Notes under the pieces: model-generated
What the model was told of the DNA's origin: nothing
Database searches by the model: none
Seen by the model: only the letters and a program-made list of their open reading frames with translations
Shown here: in pieces, positions 1 to 13,204 of the stretch
Numbering within the stretch: position 1 is the stretch's first letter
Layout: each line of letters opens with the position of its first letter
Made by a program: the position numbers and the translations under genes
Source: Eremophila alpestris peregrina
Taxonomy: Eukaryota; Chordata; Aves; Passeriformes; Alaudidae
DNA: 64,000 bases
Reading direction: 5' to 3'
Assembly (NCBI GenBank): GCA_009792885.1
Contig: WMCF01000014.1
Span: forward strand, 14,954,049-15,018,048

Positions 1-2340
1 TTATGTATATGAAAGTGCCAGGCAACTGAGCATGGACGTCAACAGGATCACAGCCTACGCAACAGAAACTGTTATTTTAAATCTTTCCAAAAAAATTGGT
101 TAAGAATTTGTCACAACAGAGCTGGATTTTTTTTCCTGTTATGTTACACATCTGTTCTATTTCAAACATGAGGGCTGGACGGGTGGATTCCAACAAACAA
201 CTCAGGCTCCAAAATCTACCCGGTCATAATGATTTTGAGATAACCAGATTTGATTACCTCCTCTGTCTCTTCCTGAATATGCAGTACAGTTTTCATCAAA
301 AGCCAGCATGCCTTGGAAAATCACTGACACCTTTCCCTCCCTCTCCTGCATTCCCATCTCTTTGGGAGCAGGCTCAGGCACACCATCGGCTGAGTGCTGT
401 CTCCTTCCCCAACACTTTATAATGGGCGTCAGCCTAAAAAGGAAACTGCCTTTTGCTATTGTTACTAAAATTGATGATGTTTTTAATTTGTTGTAATTAA
501 AGTTCAATCTGCTTTAAGCTGTTCAAATCCTGGAGCAGGGGAATAATAAGATTATATAATGAGAGTATAGTAATGCCTGCCTTAACAGAAACAGAGTCTT
601 TATGTGTTTCATGAGCTCAGATGCTCAGCCCAGTACCCAGGCCGTGGGCTCTGTGGTGCAGATCTGGGCTCACACATCTTCCTCCAGACTTTGAACATGT
701 GACTGCTCCTGCACGGGACTCGGCATGAAGGTGCAGAGGATCACAGGACAGGGTGGGAGAGTAGAGCGTGACCTTGCAGCTGAGACTTGAGCTGCACAGC
801 TAACTCAGGGCTGGTGGGGACTTTTCTGCAGTCCTTCGGTTGCAGCCCGGGCCTTGCACCAAATCTTTGGATGTAGAAAATACTTAAAGACCAAGCAGAC
901 ATTTCAGGGGAAGCATTGGAACAAACACTGAGGTAACAATGGGAATCATACCTTTTCTAGACTGAAATGAGTTATCTAGATACACCAGTCTGCCTCAAAA
1001 AGCCCCATAGGTAAATCATGATGCAGAGAGTCAAAAGATGGTTTTGTGAAGCTCTCTTTCAGCTTTTATCTTCAAGATCTTTTATTTTGGTATTTGTGCA
1101 TTGTGCTGTCTCACTCAAATGCAACAAGTTTCTGTCTGTAGTATCTCTTAGAGTTATTGCAGCAAATAATTTTAAGAGAAGCTCTCCACTGCACAGTTAC
1201 TGTACAAGCAGGTGATGCTTTGTGTTTCTCAAATCCTTGCTGTGTCAATGGTGTTCCTTCTGTGCTGTTTCTCCATCTCTCCTAAGTGCTGCGTAATGCA
1301 GAATGTCTCGTAGACAAAAATGTCAAAGCCAAAATGAAAGTACAGGACTGGACTTCTGCCCTTGGCTAGAAGTTCTTGTTCGTGACTACTTTGAAACTAA
1401 AATCCCATTTTTTGTATTCTGTACCTGCTTATAAGCAGGTCCTAAATCACCCTATATCACAACAAAAACTATAGGCACTCACCAAAGTGCCATGTTTCTG
1501 AGTGTCTTGCACATTTATATGACTTCCTCTTCACCTGTTGTATTTGACTAAACACAACCCAGATTTCCTTGAGGCAGTTTCTTTCTCTTTGAAAAGTAAT
1601 GCATTGTATTTATATCAAGTGTTAAAGATTTAACCCAAGGAGTGTGTTAGCCTTTAACACTTGAGCTTGCACTAAATGTCGTGTTTTTAAAGAGAAAGAG
1701 AAATGTTTGTTGGTTGGGTGTATGGCATATATGAGGTCTACCACACCAAAAGGAGTTTCCAGGAATAGACAGGTGACTTTTAGAAGCTCCCTATGGTGTC
1801 TTCTTCCACAGTTTATTTTTTTCAACAGTCAAAAGCCACATTTTCTTTAGCTGCAATCTCTTTTTCAACCTCAAAAATATGCATGTATGTTTTTGACCTC
1901 ACAGGCATGTGGTTATGTACTTTTACATATGGAGACTGAAGTTTGTACCTAGAGAATGTATCATTGGTCACCTCTCTGCAAGTTGCAAAAGCGCATTTGA
2001 CTTCTGTCTCCATCAGTGAGCTTTTCTGGGGTTTTTTGTGGATTTTTTGGATTTTACTTTTGGGACTCTGACAGTATTAAACTCAAGCATGCAAAAGTTG
2101 AGGCCCCAAATGATATGATTTCCTTACAAACTATGATTTTAAAATGTTGCAGACATTTTTCTTCTTTCTTTTAATTTGCAGACCTTTCAGATGCTTTTGA
2201 TTTTGCGGTGATTTTTTGTTTGGTTGGTTTTGGTTTTATTTTTTGGTTTTTTAAGAGGTGTCTTGTTCCAGATCATGAGATAGAGGGCAACTTTGCTAGG
2301 GAAAAGTGGAGTTTATCAAGAAGGAGGCACCAGCTATCTT

Positions 2341-2362
2341 GAGATGAGATGAGATGAGGTGA
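2341..2362. repeat. short GAGAT pentanucleotide run
   Basis: About four copies of GAGAT, the last one GAGGT, lie at this position within intronic sequence. It is a minor microsatellite with no further signal around it. Confidence 0.7.
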
Positions 2363-4592
2363 GAGAGTCAGTGGTGCAGCAGCACTGGATTTGCTGACCT
2401 GCGCGTCCATGGCAAACTTGTGTGTTTATGGCAGGCGAGAGGAAGTTCCTCAGACAAAGCAAAGGCAGGGCTGTCTGGGCAAGATTCACTGAAGTGGGGA
2501 CTTGTGCCTGTGTGGCAGTGACCATCTCCTGGGACTTGTTAAGAGTTAATTGAGGGGCTGGCACTGGGAAGTGAACAGGGAAGAGCCCAAAATGCCGCTA
2601 ACCTTTTTCTGTTTTCTGCTATATTCCTTCTGAATAGGGATGTGTGGATGCTTTCAACATGTTTGTTTTGCCATCACATAGCAGTGACTTTTTATTAACA
2701 TTTGGTTGCTGAACCATAAGGCTGAAGACTACTTGGAAGCCGGTCTCAGTAAACTGATATATTTTTGTTTGTTTGATTTAATCCTCCCCACGCTTTCTCC
2801 CGAATGTTTTTTCAGTTCATTCAAACAACCCTGTGAGCATCTTATTAATGGCCTTCCTTCACCAGCTCATTTTAACACCCCAGGATTCTAAATTCAGAAT
2901 AAGAAATGTGATACCAACCACTTGTTGTCTCCATTCCTGCAGCAATAGTTTCTTGTCCTTTCTCTAAGCCATCAAATGTGAAACTTCCCGGGCAAACCAA
3001 TCTCTAAATGTGAATTTTTGGGACAGAAGGGTGAAATATTATGTGGGAGAATGATGACAACTCATGTTTTCAGACATCAGCGTGAGGAATTCCAGTGCAC
3101 CTCATGCACTTCACAGAGGAGCTACTTGCTCCACATGCCAGCAAAATACAGCCAAGTCTGGGGTGGGACACAACATCTATTTTAGCAGCTCACAACCAGA
3201 TTGCTCAATTGTCAAACAGGAAATTAAAAAAAGAGTAAAATCTGCCCACGTTAAGTCAAAGGTGAAATATAAAGCAGGTATATTTTTCTGACCACAATCA
3301 AGTTGCTGGACATGTAGTCATCATCACTGTTTTCTTATTCTTTCAAAATCACACAGAGGGATCTTTCACTGTGAGACAAGTAACAAATAATAAATCATAA
3401 CCATATTTGCATTTGGTGCAGAGTTGGAGCAGGTTCAATCTAGCAGCTTAGTAAAAGTTTCAGCAGCCCTGTGGTTTCTCTAGTTTATGTTTTTGTGTCT
3501 AAAGGAAAACTTGTCAGAAAAAAATTAAGTTTAGCAGAGGGCACCCAGTCTCAGCTGTACTTCTTCTAGGTCACTCACTTTGGGTGCTGAAAGACACTGA
3601 ACATCTTCTCCTTCTAGGCAGTGACTTATGCCACTCTCAGGCAGCTGTGGGGGTAGATGACTCCGTGCTGTGGTACCTGCCCAAGAGCAGGGCTAGCCCC
3701 AGGGTGAGGCTGGCAGTTGTTCTTATACCTTCTGCAACTGGGGACAAAAATGTTTGTGAATCTCTTTTTCAAGTGGCCTTGGGCACCTAATAGCTTAGTA
3801 ATTGTCATGATAATTTAATTCCCAAATGGATAGCAGTCATGTGAAAATGGAGCTTAGACACCTTTACAAAGTTTAGCAGAAGTTTTTGGCTTTGCTTCCT
3901 CCCTGTCTATATTCCAGTGGGCTGCTTAGTATCTTTCTTCTTTTTTTTCCTTTTTTTTTTTTTGTAACTTGATAAATCTTTCTGCTAAAGGCAGAAGTCA
4001 GCCAGACTGGATAATCTGTTTTTGATTTAATCATATTGTGTATCTGGTGTATGCAAAATAAATCACTATTCATCTGGTTTTTAATCTGATTTATATAGGA
4101 TGGAGTTATATTGAGCCAGTTTTCTACAGCCTAGCACCAGGTTTTGTGAACCTGTCTTGAAGCAACCATACCTCATTACAGCATTTAGGAGGACTACAGT
4201 GAGATTTATTAGGGCGCAGAAAGGAATGGGACAGGTTTTCAGATGGTGGAAAATGTCATCTGAGGGAAAAATACTGATGTGTGTTTGATAGTAAGACTGC
4301 ATGAAGACCTTTTATTCTTCTTCTTGACTGCTGTGCTGGGGCTCTTCTCCCCTCCACATGACGCTAGCTTGATGAGGTAGTTTGGAGCTTTTCAAACTAA
4401 TATTTGCAGCAACCAGATTAGATTTTGACACTACACCATTTGTTTGGTGGCTTTTCCTTAACCATGCTTAGCTGCAGAAAATTAAGTGCATGATGAAGAT
4501 AACCTAACATAGGAAATAACTCTGATAACCCCAGTCCATGACACTGCTATATGCATCACTTTGCTTCCTTTATCAGGAAAGGTCCCACTAAT

Positions 4593-4611
4593 TGTCAATT
4601 TATAATTGACA
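4593..4611. repeat. small inverted repeat (8-bp arms, 3-nt loop)
   Basis: TGTCAATT and AATTGACA flank a TAT loop. The arms match perfectly but are short and AT-rich, so chance is a fair explanation. Confidence 0.6.
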
Positions 4612-6951
4612 GCTTGGTGCTTTGGAATTTTGACTGTAGATTTGAGGCTAACAGCAAACTGTATTTTTATTTTCAGACTTTATTTGGGAACATGAATTTT
4701 ACAGCTTAATTATACTAACATTTTCAGGTGCTGACTTGAAAGGGGGAATTGTGTGTTTTTTCTTGGTTCTTTTTTTTTTTTTAAAGAGATGTCATTTATT
4801 ACAAAACTTCTATGTATCTTTTAAAAAACCCCAGCCCTCTCCACTTGAGGGTTACATACTGTCAGTCAGAGTTGTCCTTTTTAATTAAGTGTTAAAAATT
4901 TCTAATCTGATAGATGTTGTATCCTCAGAAAAAAAAATCCATCAAGTGAGAATTTACTTAAAACCAGAAACATCTGTTTAAAAATGTGTGCTGATCATCA
5001 CCAGGAGAGACACAGCTGTTTTGCTCTACTCTTTGTCATTTATCATTACTTAAATATGCTTCATCCATATTTTATTTTTTCAGAGTAAAATATGTGTACC
5101 TAAAGTGCTAGGCAAAGAGCAGTGCCTACATACAATGGCCATTTGTCTGTAATTTTCTGCTGTCTCTTCGTTCCTTGTTATGAGTGTGTAGTAGCAGAGG
5201 AGCGTCCCCTCACTTCCAGAGTGGGATCTGGCCATTTTGGGGGAAAGGCTTGCACAGGAACTCAGAAGGTGCAACATCCTGCCTGTAGCTGAGGCAGGGG
5301 CTTCCATGTGTGGCGGGGCAGAAGGAAAAGTCAGAGTTTGTCCCTGGCAGGATCTTGCCAGTGGAGAGAGTGCTCCTCTGGCTTCTCCTGACTCCAGATG
5401 TTCATGGATGCTCAGAACCTGCACAGAGACAACATCTTTCTTTTAGATAAGCTCCCACTTAGAGTGAGCTGGGATGGATAATTCTCTTCCTCTCTGTTAT
5501 TTGGCTCCATGTCCTGAAGGTTAGAGAACAGAATAGCTTGATGTTGGAGCCTGCAACTTGCCAGTAAGCTGTCCTGGACTAACAGGAGATGCCCAGGGAG
5601 CCAAGGTCATCCTGGTCCTCACCCAGGATGGGACTTGGTGGCTCCAGCTGACCCCTGTAATGTGTGACATATATAGTGTGTGTCCATAGGCATGCAAATA
5701 CATGGCCCAGACTTCTAAACAATGAAGAAAAATAATGTAGGGAAACCTAGCACCACCTGAAGCACACAGGCAGTAGCAGATGTGAGTTCAATATGGTCAT
5801 GATACAGGGCTGGGTAAGCACTTGCAAAAACCCAGAAGGCAAAGCAAAAAAGTGTCCATGCTAGTGGTAGAAGTTCTGTTCTGCAGTGGAGCTAGCAGGG
5901 CTGCTGAGAGCTGTAATGCCTGAGAAGCCACAAGTTCAATGAGTGTGGATCACTGGGATGGTAACATGGAGTATCCAGCCTCAAGCTGGACATGTGTTTG
6001 TAATACACTCATTCAGTGTGGAAGCTCTTGCACATCCTTTTTCTGTCGGGCAAGCTCACAGGGAAAGGAAAGACTTCAGCCATGATCCCTGCTGCTCAGA
6101 ATGTCCTTGCTCCTGGGCTGCAGCAGTGAGGCAAGGATCCAGGAAATCCCCAGTGCCCAGCCTCCTCACAGGCTGGGGAGAGCTGATGAGCCTCACCTTC
6201 AGGCTGTGGTGGCACAAGTCCTCTCACAGTGGCAGGGAGCCCTGGCCCATGGCACCTACAGAGGGCCACAATTTTCTGCTAGCTAGTTATCTTCTCCAGG
6301 CTGATGGGAGAAGTAATGAAGTTTCACGTAAAAGGGCAGGGGGAGTGTGTTGCAGTTGTGCTGTTTAACTGCTAGTAAGACTTTTGAAGGAAGTTTGTTG
6401 AAGAGAATTCACCAAAGGAAAGAATATAGAGTGCACATGAAATAAATGTTTTAATTTGTAAAGCTTATTGCTTCAGTTTTAAGATTAATAAGTCTGTCTC
6501 AGGGCTGCTGTTTCTACTGTCCTTGGTTTTTTTCTTTCAAAGCATCAACTTGGCATTTCTTAGAGGTCTTCCAGCTATTTTCAAGCATGGTTTTTTACTG
6601 GAAGAGTGTTTCTAAAAATACCATTTCCCCACCATTGCATGCTGTTGGGCTGCTTGATGGTAATGAGTCCTTAGTATTTTAGTTAACTGCAGAGTCAGTG
6701 TTGAGCCAGAAGAGTGAGCTGCATTTTCTGCAGGCTTGCACATCACCATCAATAGGATTCATAAGCAAGTTCTGACTTCAGAGCTTTCTCCTTTGCAGTG
6801 CATTAACCCAAAAGAGATCGTCTTTGCTTTGAGGCTCTCAGACTTGCTTTGTGCTGGGAATGGAATGAAGCAAGGAAATGGCTTTTTTTTTTTTCCTTCT
6901 TTCCACCCCCTGTAAACAAAGCAGATTTGTTGAAACCCATTAGATTCATTA

Positions 6952-6973
6952 AATGCCAAACTAGTTTGGCATT
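6952..6973. promoter_or_regulatory. perfect 22-bp palindrome with NFI-type half-sites
   Basis: The sequence equals its own reverse complement over 22 bases, with AATGCCAAACT as the left arm and no loop. Each arm holds a TGCCAA/TTGGCA nuclear factor I half-site. The halves face the opposite way to the classical TTGGC-N5-GCCAA dyad. The palindrome is 363 bp upstream of the first NFATC1 exon in the window. The palindrome is directly visible; a regulatory role is inferred and weak. Confidence 0.35.
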
Positions 6974-7335
6974 CGCTTTCACAGCAGAAATCTTCTTCCT
7001 AGAACTCTCCTGTGTCTTTCTGCCTTTATTTTTTTTGCTTCAGGTGTTAATATGTAAGATATTTGTAATCTGTGTCTTAAAAATTTTCAGTTTTGGATAC
7101 AAATCAGATAGCATCTGGGTCAACAGATATTCTTGACCCATAAGTCTTCCTAAAATAGGCATTATCTTCTAAATTACTTATGTCATGACGTTGTCATAAT
7201 CGATGTAATCTTAACTATAAGACGGTGAAGGGTGAACTGCAAGAGCACGGTGTCTAAAGTAATGGTGCTGGCTGCTTGTAGTTTGTGACAGTGTGCTTGA
7301 TGTTAATATTTAATCTGTTTTCCTTTCCATTGTAG

Positions 7336-7495
7336 CCCATCCCTGCCTGCTCTTGATTGGCAGCTGCCGTCTCACTCAGGACCTTATGAACTACGCATCG
7401 AAGTGCAGCCAAAATCCCACCACCGAGCTCATTACGAGACAGAGGGCAGCCGAGGGGCTGTGAAGGCATCTGCAGGGGGCCACCCCATCGTGCAG
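7336..7495 (+). CDS. NFATC1: NFATC1 coding exon, start of the Rel homology region (DNA-recognition loop)
   Basis: This 160-bp exon starts after TTTCCATTGTAG and ends at CAG/gtacca. It begins with the last base of a split codon, then gives 53 codons starting PSLPALDWQLP and ending GGHPIVQ. It encodes the N-terminal part of the Rel homology DNA-binding domain of NFATc1, a calcium/calcineurin-activated transcription factor that moves from cytoplasm to nucleus. Exon residues 30-39 are the recognition loop RAHYETEGSR. Its Arg30, Tyr33, Glu36 and Arg39 match Arg421, Tyr424, Glu427 and Arg430 of human NFATC2, which contact the GGAAA core. SLPALDWQLPSHSG and ASAGGHPIVQLHGY-type sequence fit NFATC1 better than NFATC2 or NFATC3. 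By family gene structure this is probably exon 3; the first exons are outside the window. Confidence 0.97.
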
Positions 7496-10400
7496 GTACC
7501 AAACCATGCCATGAGCAGCACAGGTTATCTCAGTGCTCTGTGGTGAGCACTGTTTCTTCACTAAAACCAAAAAGTAAAGGGAGATTTTTCCTGTCCTCAG
7601 AGATTCCTGCACATGAGCACACCTTAGAGCATATTTTAAACTGGGTGGACCAAGCCTTTGGTGAAAACAATACAAGAGCAGTGTCAATACAGGGTGAATT
7701 GCTGCTCTGTCCGTGTAGGGCTCAGCGAGTGTTCAGCTGGCAAGTGGTGACCATGGACCTATTTGTGCAGTCAGACTCCAGACATGCAGTTTATACTGAA
7801 ATCAGCTGGGGATGTGCCTCAGTACATTTAGTCCTTAACTTGCAGTTGGATCTAATCAGAACTGTGAATGCATGTTGGAGTGCAGAGCTGTAGCAGTGAT
7901 GTAGAAGTATGTCACTGGCTTGGATGTTGCAGTGAGTTCTGAGCAAAGGCTTTAAGAGTTTCTTCTGTTCAGTTTCTAAAACCCTTCCAGCTGCTCTGGA
8001 AAGCATCTGAGGTCTGAATCTAGTTTCATGAATTCTACCACGCTCTTTTGTTACTCTGTATAAAGCATTTAATTTAATAACACTCTAAACTGACCCTTAA
8101 TTTGTTTATGTGAGTAGTCTCATTAATTTTTAAAGGACTTTTCTAAAAAGGAATAGGAAGAACAAGATTTGGTTGTTTAAAACAGAAAAAAAAAGAAAAA
8201 GTAATGGGGGAGAGTGGGAGACAGTGCCTGTCCCTCCTCAGCTGTTACTTTCATACCCAGCAGTTAAACTCCCAGTGCAGCCCATCAGGGTTGTGACCCT
8301 TTGTGCAGCAGAGCCCGGGTTTTATCACTGCCCAGATGCCACAGGACCCGTGGATGCCAGGGCACTGCTGCCATGCGCGCACTGCTTGGGCTCGTGCCAC
8401 AAGCCGTGCTGCAGGAGCAGTGGCTTGTTGAAAGCCCAGATGGCTCAGGATGATGTACGGACCACACGTGCAGGCCTGTGCATATTTGTTTATTTCCTGT
8501 AAGCCCCTGTTAGCAAACACGTCTGTGGAAGGAAAAGTGGGAGGCTGGGAGGATGCTGGGCAGAGAATGCTGCTGTGTGATTGTGTGCTGCTGCCACCAC
8601 TGGAAAAGGAAAGTGAGGGGAGTTGTCAGCAGCAAACACAATTTAGCTCTGCCAGAACTTGTCAGTGACATGGGATTATGGAAGTTTTCTGCTGGAAGTT
8701 GAAAGGTTTTAGCAGAACAGTTGTGAATGATATTAAAGAGGGGGCTTGTGGCAGACGTGCTTATTTACAATTAATGCTTACTCTGTTTGTGGCTTGATGC
8801 AAAGAAATTTAAATGAGGAGGCATCAATTTGCAATGGCTAGCTTAGCACCTAAAGTTTTTTATATGCGTTTTGGAAAGACTGAACGTGATGCCAGTATAT
8901 AATTGGACTAAATGTGTCCAGACATTTCCCCTCTCATCCCCTGTCCCAGTCTGTCAGGAGGGACCATGTTGCTTCCAAACACAAACAAGTGTCAGAAGAG
9001 AGGAGAGGAAATGACACAAGGGTATGAAGGGAGAGAGGAGGAAGCAGACAGTCCCAGCCCTGTCAATTTGCTCTCCCGGCTTAATAAGGATTAATGTATT
9101 TTTCAGTCCTTTTATTACCACCCAAACATCCTTTTCTCCAAAAAGAACAGAAACATAAAGAGGTGCAGAAAAAGCTTTTCCATGCTGACATTGCCATCAT
9201 GGCCAATTACCTGTTTGAAGAAATGCATAAAAGTTCTGACTTCGACCAAAGATAAATAGATGGATGGATTAAAAGAGAGGAAGTATTTATAAATAATTTT
9301 TGTAAGAGAAATAGTAAGTACTTACAAATAAAGAAGTACCTGAAAAACAAAAGTATGTATAAATAAATGGAGGAGGGGGGAATCTAGGGAGTAATTTCTG
9401 TTAAATTGGTGACTGGCAAAACCTGAAAAATGCATCTCTGAATCATCAACATATTTCCAGATGTTGCAGCTGTTTGGGTCAGGTTTGATTCATCCCACTG
9501 GATTATACAGAAAGGAGCTCAAGTTTTGAAGTTCAAACCCAGAATCTGAGCTCAAACAGAATCTGAGTGTCTTCAGGAGAAAGATTTTGGATCAAGCTTT
9601 TCGCTGTGTAATATTTCTGGTGTCTTCTATTCTGTTGACTCAGAGAAAACTGTCCTTAAACAGCTCTGACCTCTTGTAATACCCTTTTCTGTTACATTTT
9701 TCCTATGTTGATAGTCAGGTTTTTCTTATGTTGGTACTTTGGGGAAACTTGCTTTAATTCTTTTAGAATTAAAAATTCTAATTCTTTTGTTAAACTAAAA
9801 AAGCTCTTCCCCCTTTATCTTCAACAAGAAGAGAATATGGATGAGGTCTCTATCCTCTCTCTGTTTTTCTCTCTCTTTGTTTCAAACCCCCTCTCGTTGG
9901 CATCCTCCACAAATTTGTTGGGCGTGCTAAGGCAGAGGAGAAGTAAATCGTAAAACATCCACTCTTCATGGCATGGTTCCCAAGCAAAATTGTCAGGAGG
10001 TTGCTCTCTCTGCAGCCAGAGCAGGTTTATCTTTTTTTTCAGGCAACATTGAGATTGCTCTTCTCTCCCAAACATCATCTCTGCATAATGTATGGGACTT
10101 TCTCACTGGAAGCTCCCATGGGCCATCTCCCAGGCATATTTCATGCCAGCAGGATTTCCTGTGGGTTTCCTTCTGTGGAATGGCAGCACCTTCACCGCTG
10201 CACTTAGGAACAATATGGTTTAGAGTGCTTCAAGTTGCTTGTGGAGGCTCATGAGCTTGGTAGCAAATATTCCTCTCTCTCACATTTTGCCTTTGCCTGT
10301 TTGGGTGTTTGGCTGCCATAGCAGCTCCAAGCTATCACTGTTCCTGATTGCTAAACGTTTGGAGAGTGGGATGAGCCGGCACGCCTGGCAAGCTAAAAAT

Positions 10401-13015
10401 GCCACAGAGGATTGGCAAGTGAGTGGTGCTGGGGAGCGGTGCTGGTGAGCTCACAGCTGGCATTGGCTTTCACCCCTTGGCTTGGGGAAGTATTTTGTGA
10501 GTTGCTGTTGTCTTTGGTGATTTCAGACTGGAACACTCCCACCTCTGAGTCACAAGAAGGACGGTGCCCTGGCTGGCATTAGGCATTGGGAAGCTGCATG
10601 TTGGGTCAGGTGAGAGTTATACCTGAGACCACTCTGAGGAGCAAAATCCTGTCTGTTAGCATCCTGCTGGCACCTACTCCTTCTCAAGAGTTCATGGCTC
10701 GGGTGAGGATTTTTCAAACAAATCAAAATGCTGTAAGCGGGTTATTTAGGAAACCCACAGCATTACATAGCTACAGACACATTTTAAGTGAGGTGAATTT
10801 AATTCAAGGGGTTTACATCCAAAACATCTTTAAAAATGTTTGGACCTATCTCCCAATTCTTCATTTTGAGAGTAGTGGTGAGGAGTTGCACAAGATGGGG
10901 TTTGCATTCCAGCCAGCAATGGCTCTGTTTCGGCTGCAGGTAAGTAATCCAGCAGATAAACGTTTGGGTTTCCCAGGGAGGGATGGCACCAGATTATAAA
11001 TGCATGGTCTGTATATATTCTAATTAATAACCCATCTTTAAAATAAGTCAAGCACTTTGACTGCCTGAGATGGAATTTTTACAAGCAGGGTGTGGTGTAG
11101 CTGTGAGATAAAATCCAAATACTCAAGAATGTTTAATTAAAGGGCATGATGTACTCCCATAGAAGATTGTACTCCATGGAGAAAGAAAATATTCAAGTGC
11201 ACAGACTAGTCTAGTAAGCACTTTCAAAAGCCATGATTATTATTAAACTTTTTGACACAAAATATGCCATTAATTCTCTTCAAGATCACTCCTACATGAA
11301 GTAGATAAATCGGTTAGAAAAAGGAAAGAAAAGGAATTGTAAGGGTTCTCCTTTTTTTTCTAAGTGACCAGTACTATCCAGAATTTGTTTTCCTCTTGAA
11401 AAATTGAGTTAATATGGAATATACAGTGAATGCTGCCTTGCCTTTCACTGTACCTCTTTTTGTGAGATGGTAGAGGTTGTGTATGGCTCCTGTTGCTGCA
11501 ATACAAAATTTCATCTGAGCCTGTGAAGAGCAGAGTAGTCTGAACTCCTTCATTTTACAGGGAAAACACAATTATTTGTCTGCTGATTTACATAGTCAAA
11601 ATGTTGTCTGTGCCAGGAAATTTGCTCACAAGAGTCAACTGTGTCCTTTCTTGACAAGATCTCAAGTAGGCATTTTGGGTCTGATTTTCACAGGCCTTGA
11701 GGGCATACACTGGGATTTTTAAATCCCCTTATGACTAACAAGTGTCAGACTCGCCTCCATGGCAGTATTTTTTGTAAATTTCCACATCACCATAATTAGG
11801 CACCAACATGCCCCTGAGTTATTTGTGCACCTCAGCAACATATGGAGTGTGTTATTGTTTGCTTCCCATGATCAGTTGGTTTTGTTGTTTTCAGATAGCA
11901 AGCAGAAAGTCCCAGTGCAGGTGCTGGCCACTACAGGTGCTGCCAGAGGCCTTTCATCTTCAGACCTATAAACAATGAATACCTTTTGCAAATCACTCGA
12001 GGAATAGAAAGCCTCCTTGACAAAGCAGTGTAACTTCAGGGGGCATCACACTCTGATCAGCATCTCTCATACACCTGGCTTCACACACAGCCAACAGTGT
12101 GAGGTCAGACAGTCCTGTGATAACCAGAAGGCTAGATGGGAATGAGAGAACTGAAGAGCTAAAGGAAAAGACTGGAAAGAGGTGTTCACCACTGATGACA
12201 GGAAGAAAATGAAGGTATAAGGAAGCCAAAAGGAAGGCTCTTCCAGACAGAGCAGGCCAAGTCCTTTGCAGCAATGCTCTGGTGCTGCACAGCAAGAGTG
12301 AACACATGGTGAGTCCCATTGTATGGGACATGAAGTGTGTTCATAAGTGCTTTTCTTGGTAGGGGTCCCCACTACTGCAAGTTTGCTTTAAACAACAGAG
12401 CTGCCACCATTGCTAAGTGAGTCAAGGGGATTAGAAAGAAAAAACTGTCCCTGGTGAGTCCAGCTCATGACCATCTGACACCTGAGGAAGAGGAGAGGAT
12501 GTGGAAAAAATCGTGTTAGCTGCTTTCTCCTTCCCTCTCTGGGTATATCAGGGTAGAGCAGTGGGCATATTCTTGTTAGCAAGCAGTGATTCAACTCATC
12601 ATGCCACAGTGGACTTCCTGTCGTGCTGCTCTTAGCTTCTTTTTAGAAGGCAGCATCACCCTGTTGTTCAGATGGAAATATAATCCTTCCTTATGGTGGG
12701 AATATAAAGACATCAGCAAGCACCTGTTAGCCAGGTTGCAATTAATAGCACAAAGCCATGCAATCACACAACAAACCAGACAGGGAGCCTACACTTTATA
12801 GCCTTGTTTTAGACAGCCAGTACTTCTTAAGAATAAATCTGAGCTGAATGGCTTTTTCACTTCTTGCATCTGTACAGTTAAAGCAAAACCTCAAACTAGC
12901 AGACAGATAATCAAAACTGAAAAGTAGAATGATAGGCAGATGTTTTAAGGCTGCTATTGCTTCTATAAATCCAGCAAATGGAAGAATGCCCATTGAAAGC
13001 TTTTCATCATGGGTT

Positions 13016-13204
13016 GTTTTTTTTTGGGTTTGTTGTTGTTGTTGTTGTTTTGGGGGTTTTTGGGGTTTGGTTTGGTTTGGGTTTTTTTTTTTTTTTTGAG
13101 GGTTTGGAGGGGTTTGTTTTGTTTTGGTTGGTTGGGGGTTTTTGGGGGTTTTTTGTGGTTTGTTTTGGTTTTGGTTGGTTGGGTTTGTTTGTTTGTTTGT
13201 TTTT
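13016..13204 (+). repeat. GT-rich low-complexity tract
   Basis: Nearly 190 bases are almost only G and T on the + strand. The tract includes a (GTT)n run, a 16-T run, several G4-G5 blocks separated by T blocks, and a final (GTTT)n run. Open frames across it encode only Phe/Gly/Leu/Val/Trp-rich strings, so they are not genes. The strand asymmetry and spaced G runs could allow G-quadruplexes or R-loops if transcribed. Confidence 0.9.

Larger units (their letters stand above)
1..7335 (+). other. NFATC1: NFATC1 upstream intron, 3' part
   Basis: No coding exon is supported here. The open frames are short (141 codons at most), lack splice context and show no recognisable domain. The large NFATC1 exon for the calcineurin-docking and Ser-Pro-repeat region would be about 1 kb of open, Ser/Pro-rich frame. 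None is present, so it lies before base 1 and this intron exceeds 7.3 kb. Contents include a T/G-rich stretch near 2200-2255, a GAGAT-type run at 2341-2362, pyrimidine tracts near 3929-3963 and 4770-4782, a small hairpin at 4593-4611 and a perfect palindrome at 6952-6973. Assignment to NFATC1 rests on the exon that follows. Confidence 0.85.

Noticed and set aside
7183..7200. CRE-like TGACGT near ATGACGTTGTCAT, 140 bp before an exon
   Set aside because: It is not a full TGACGTCA site, and five-base arms around GTT are too weak to call a regulatory element.
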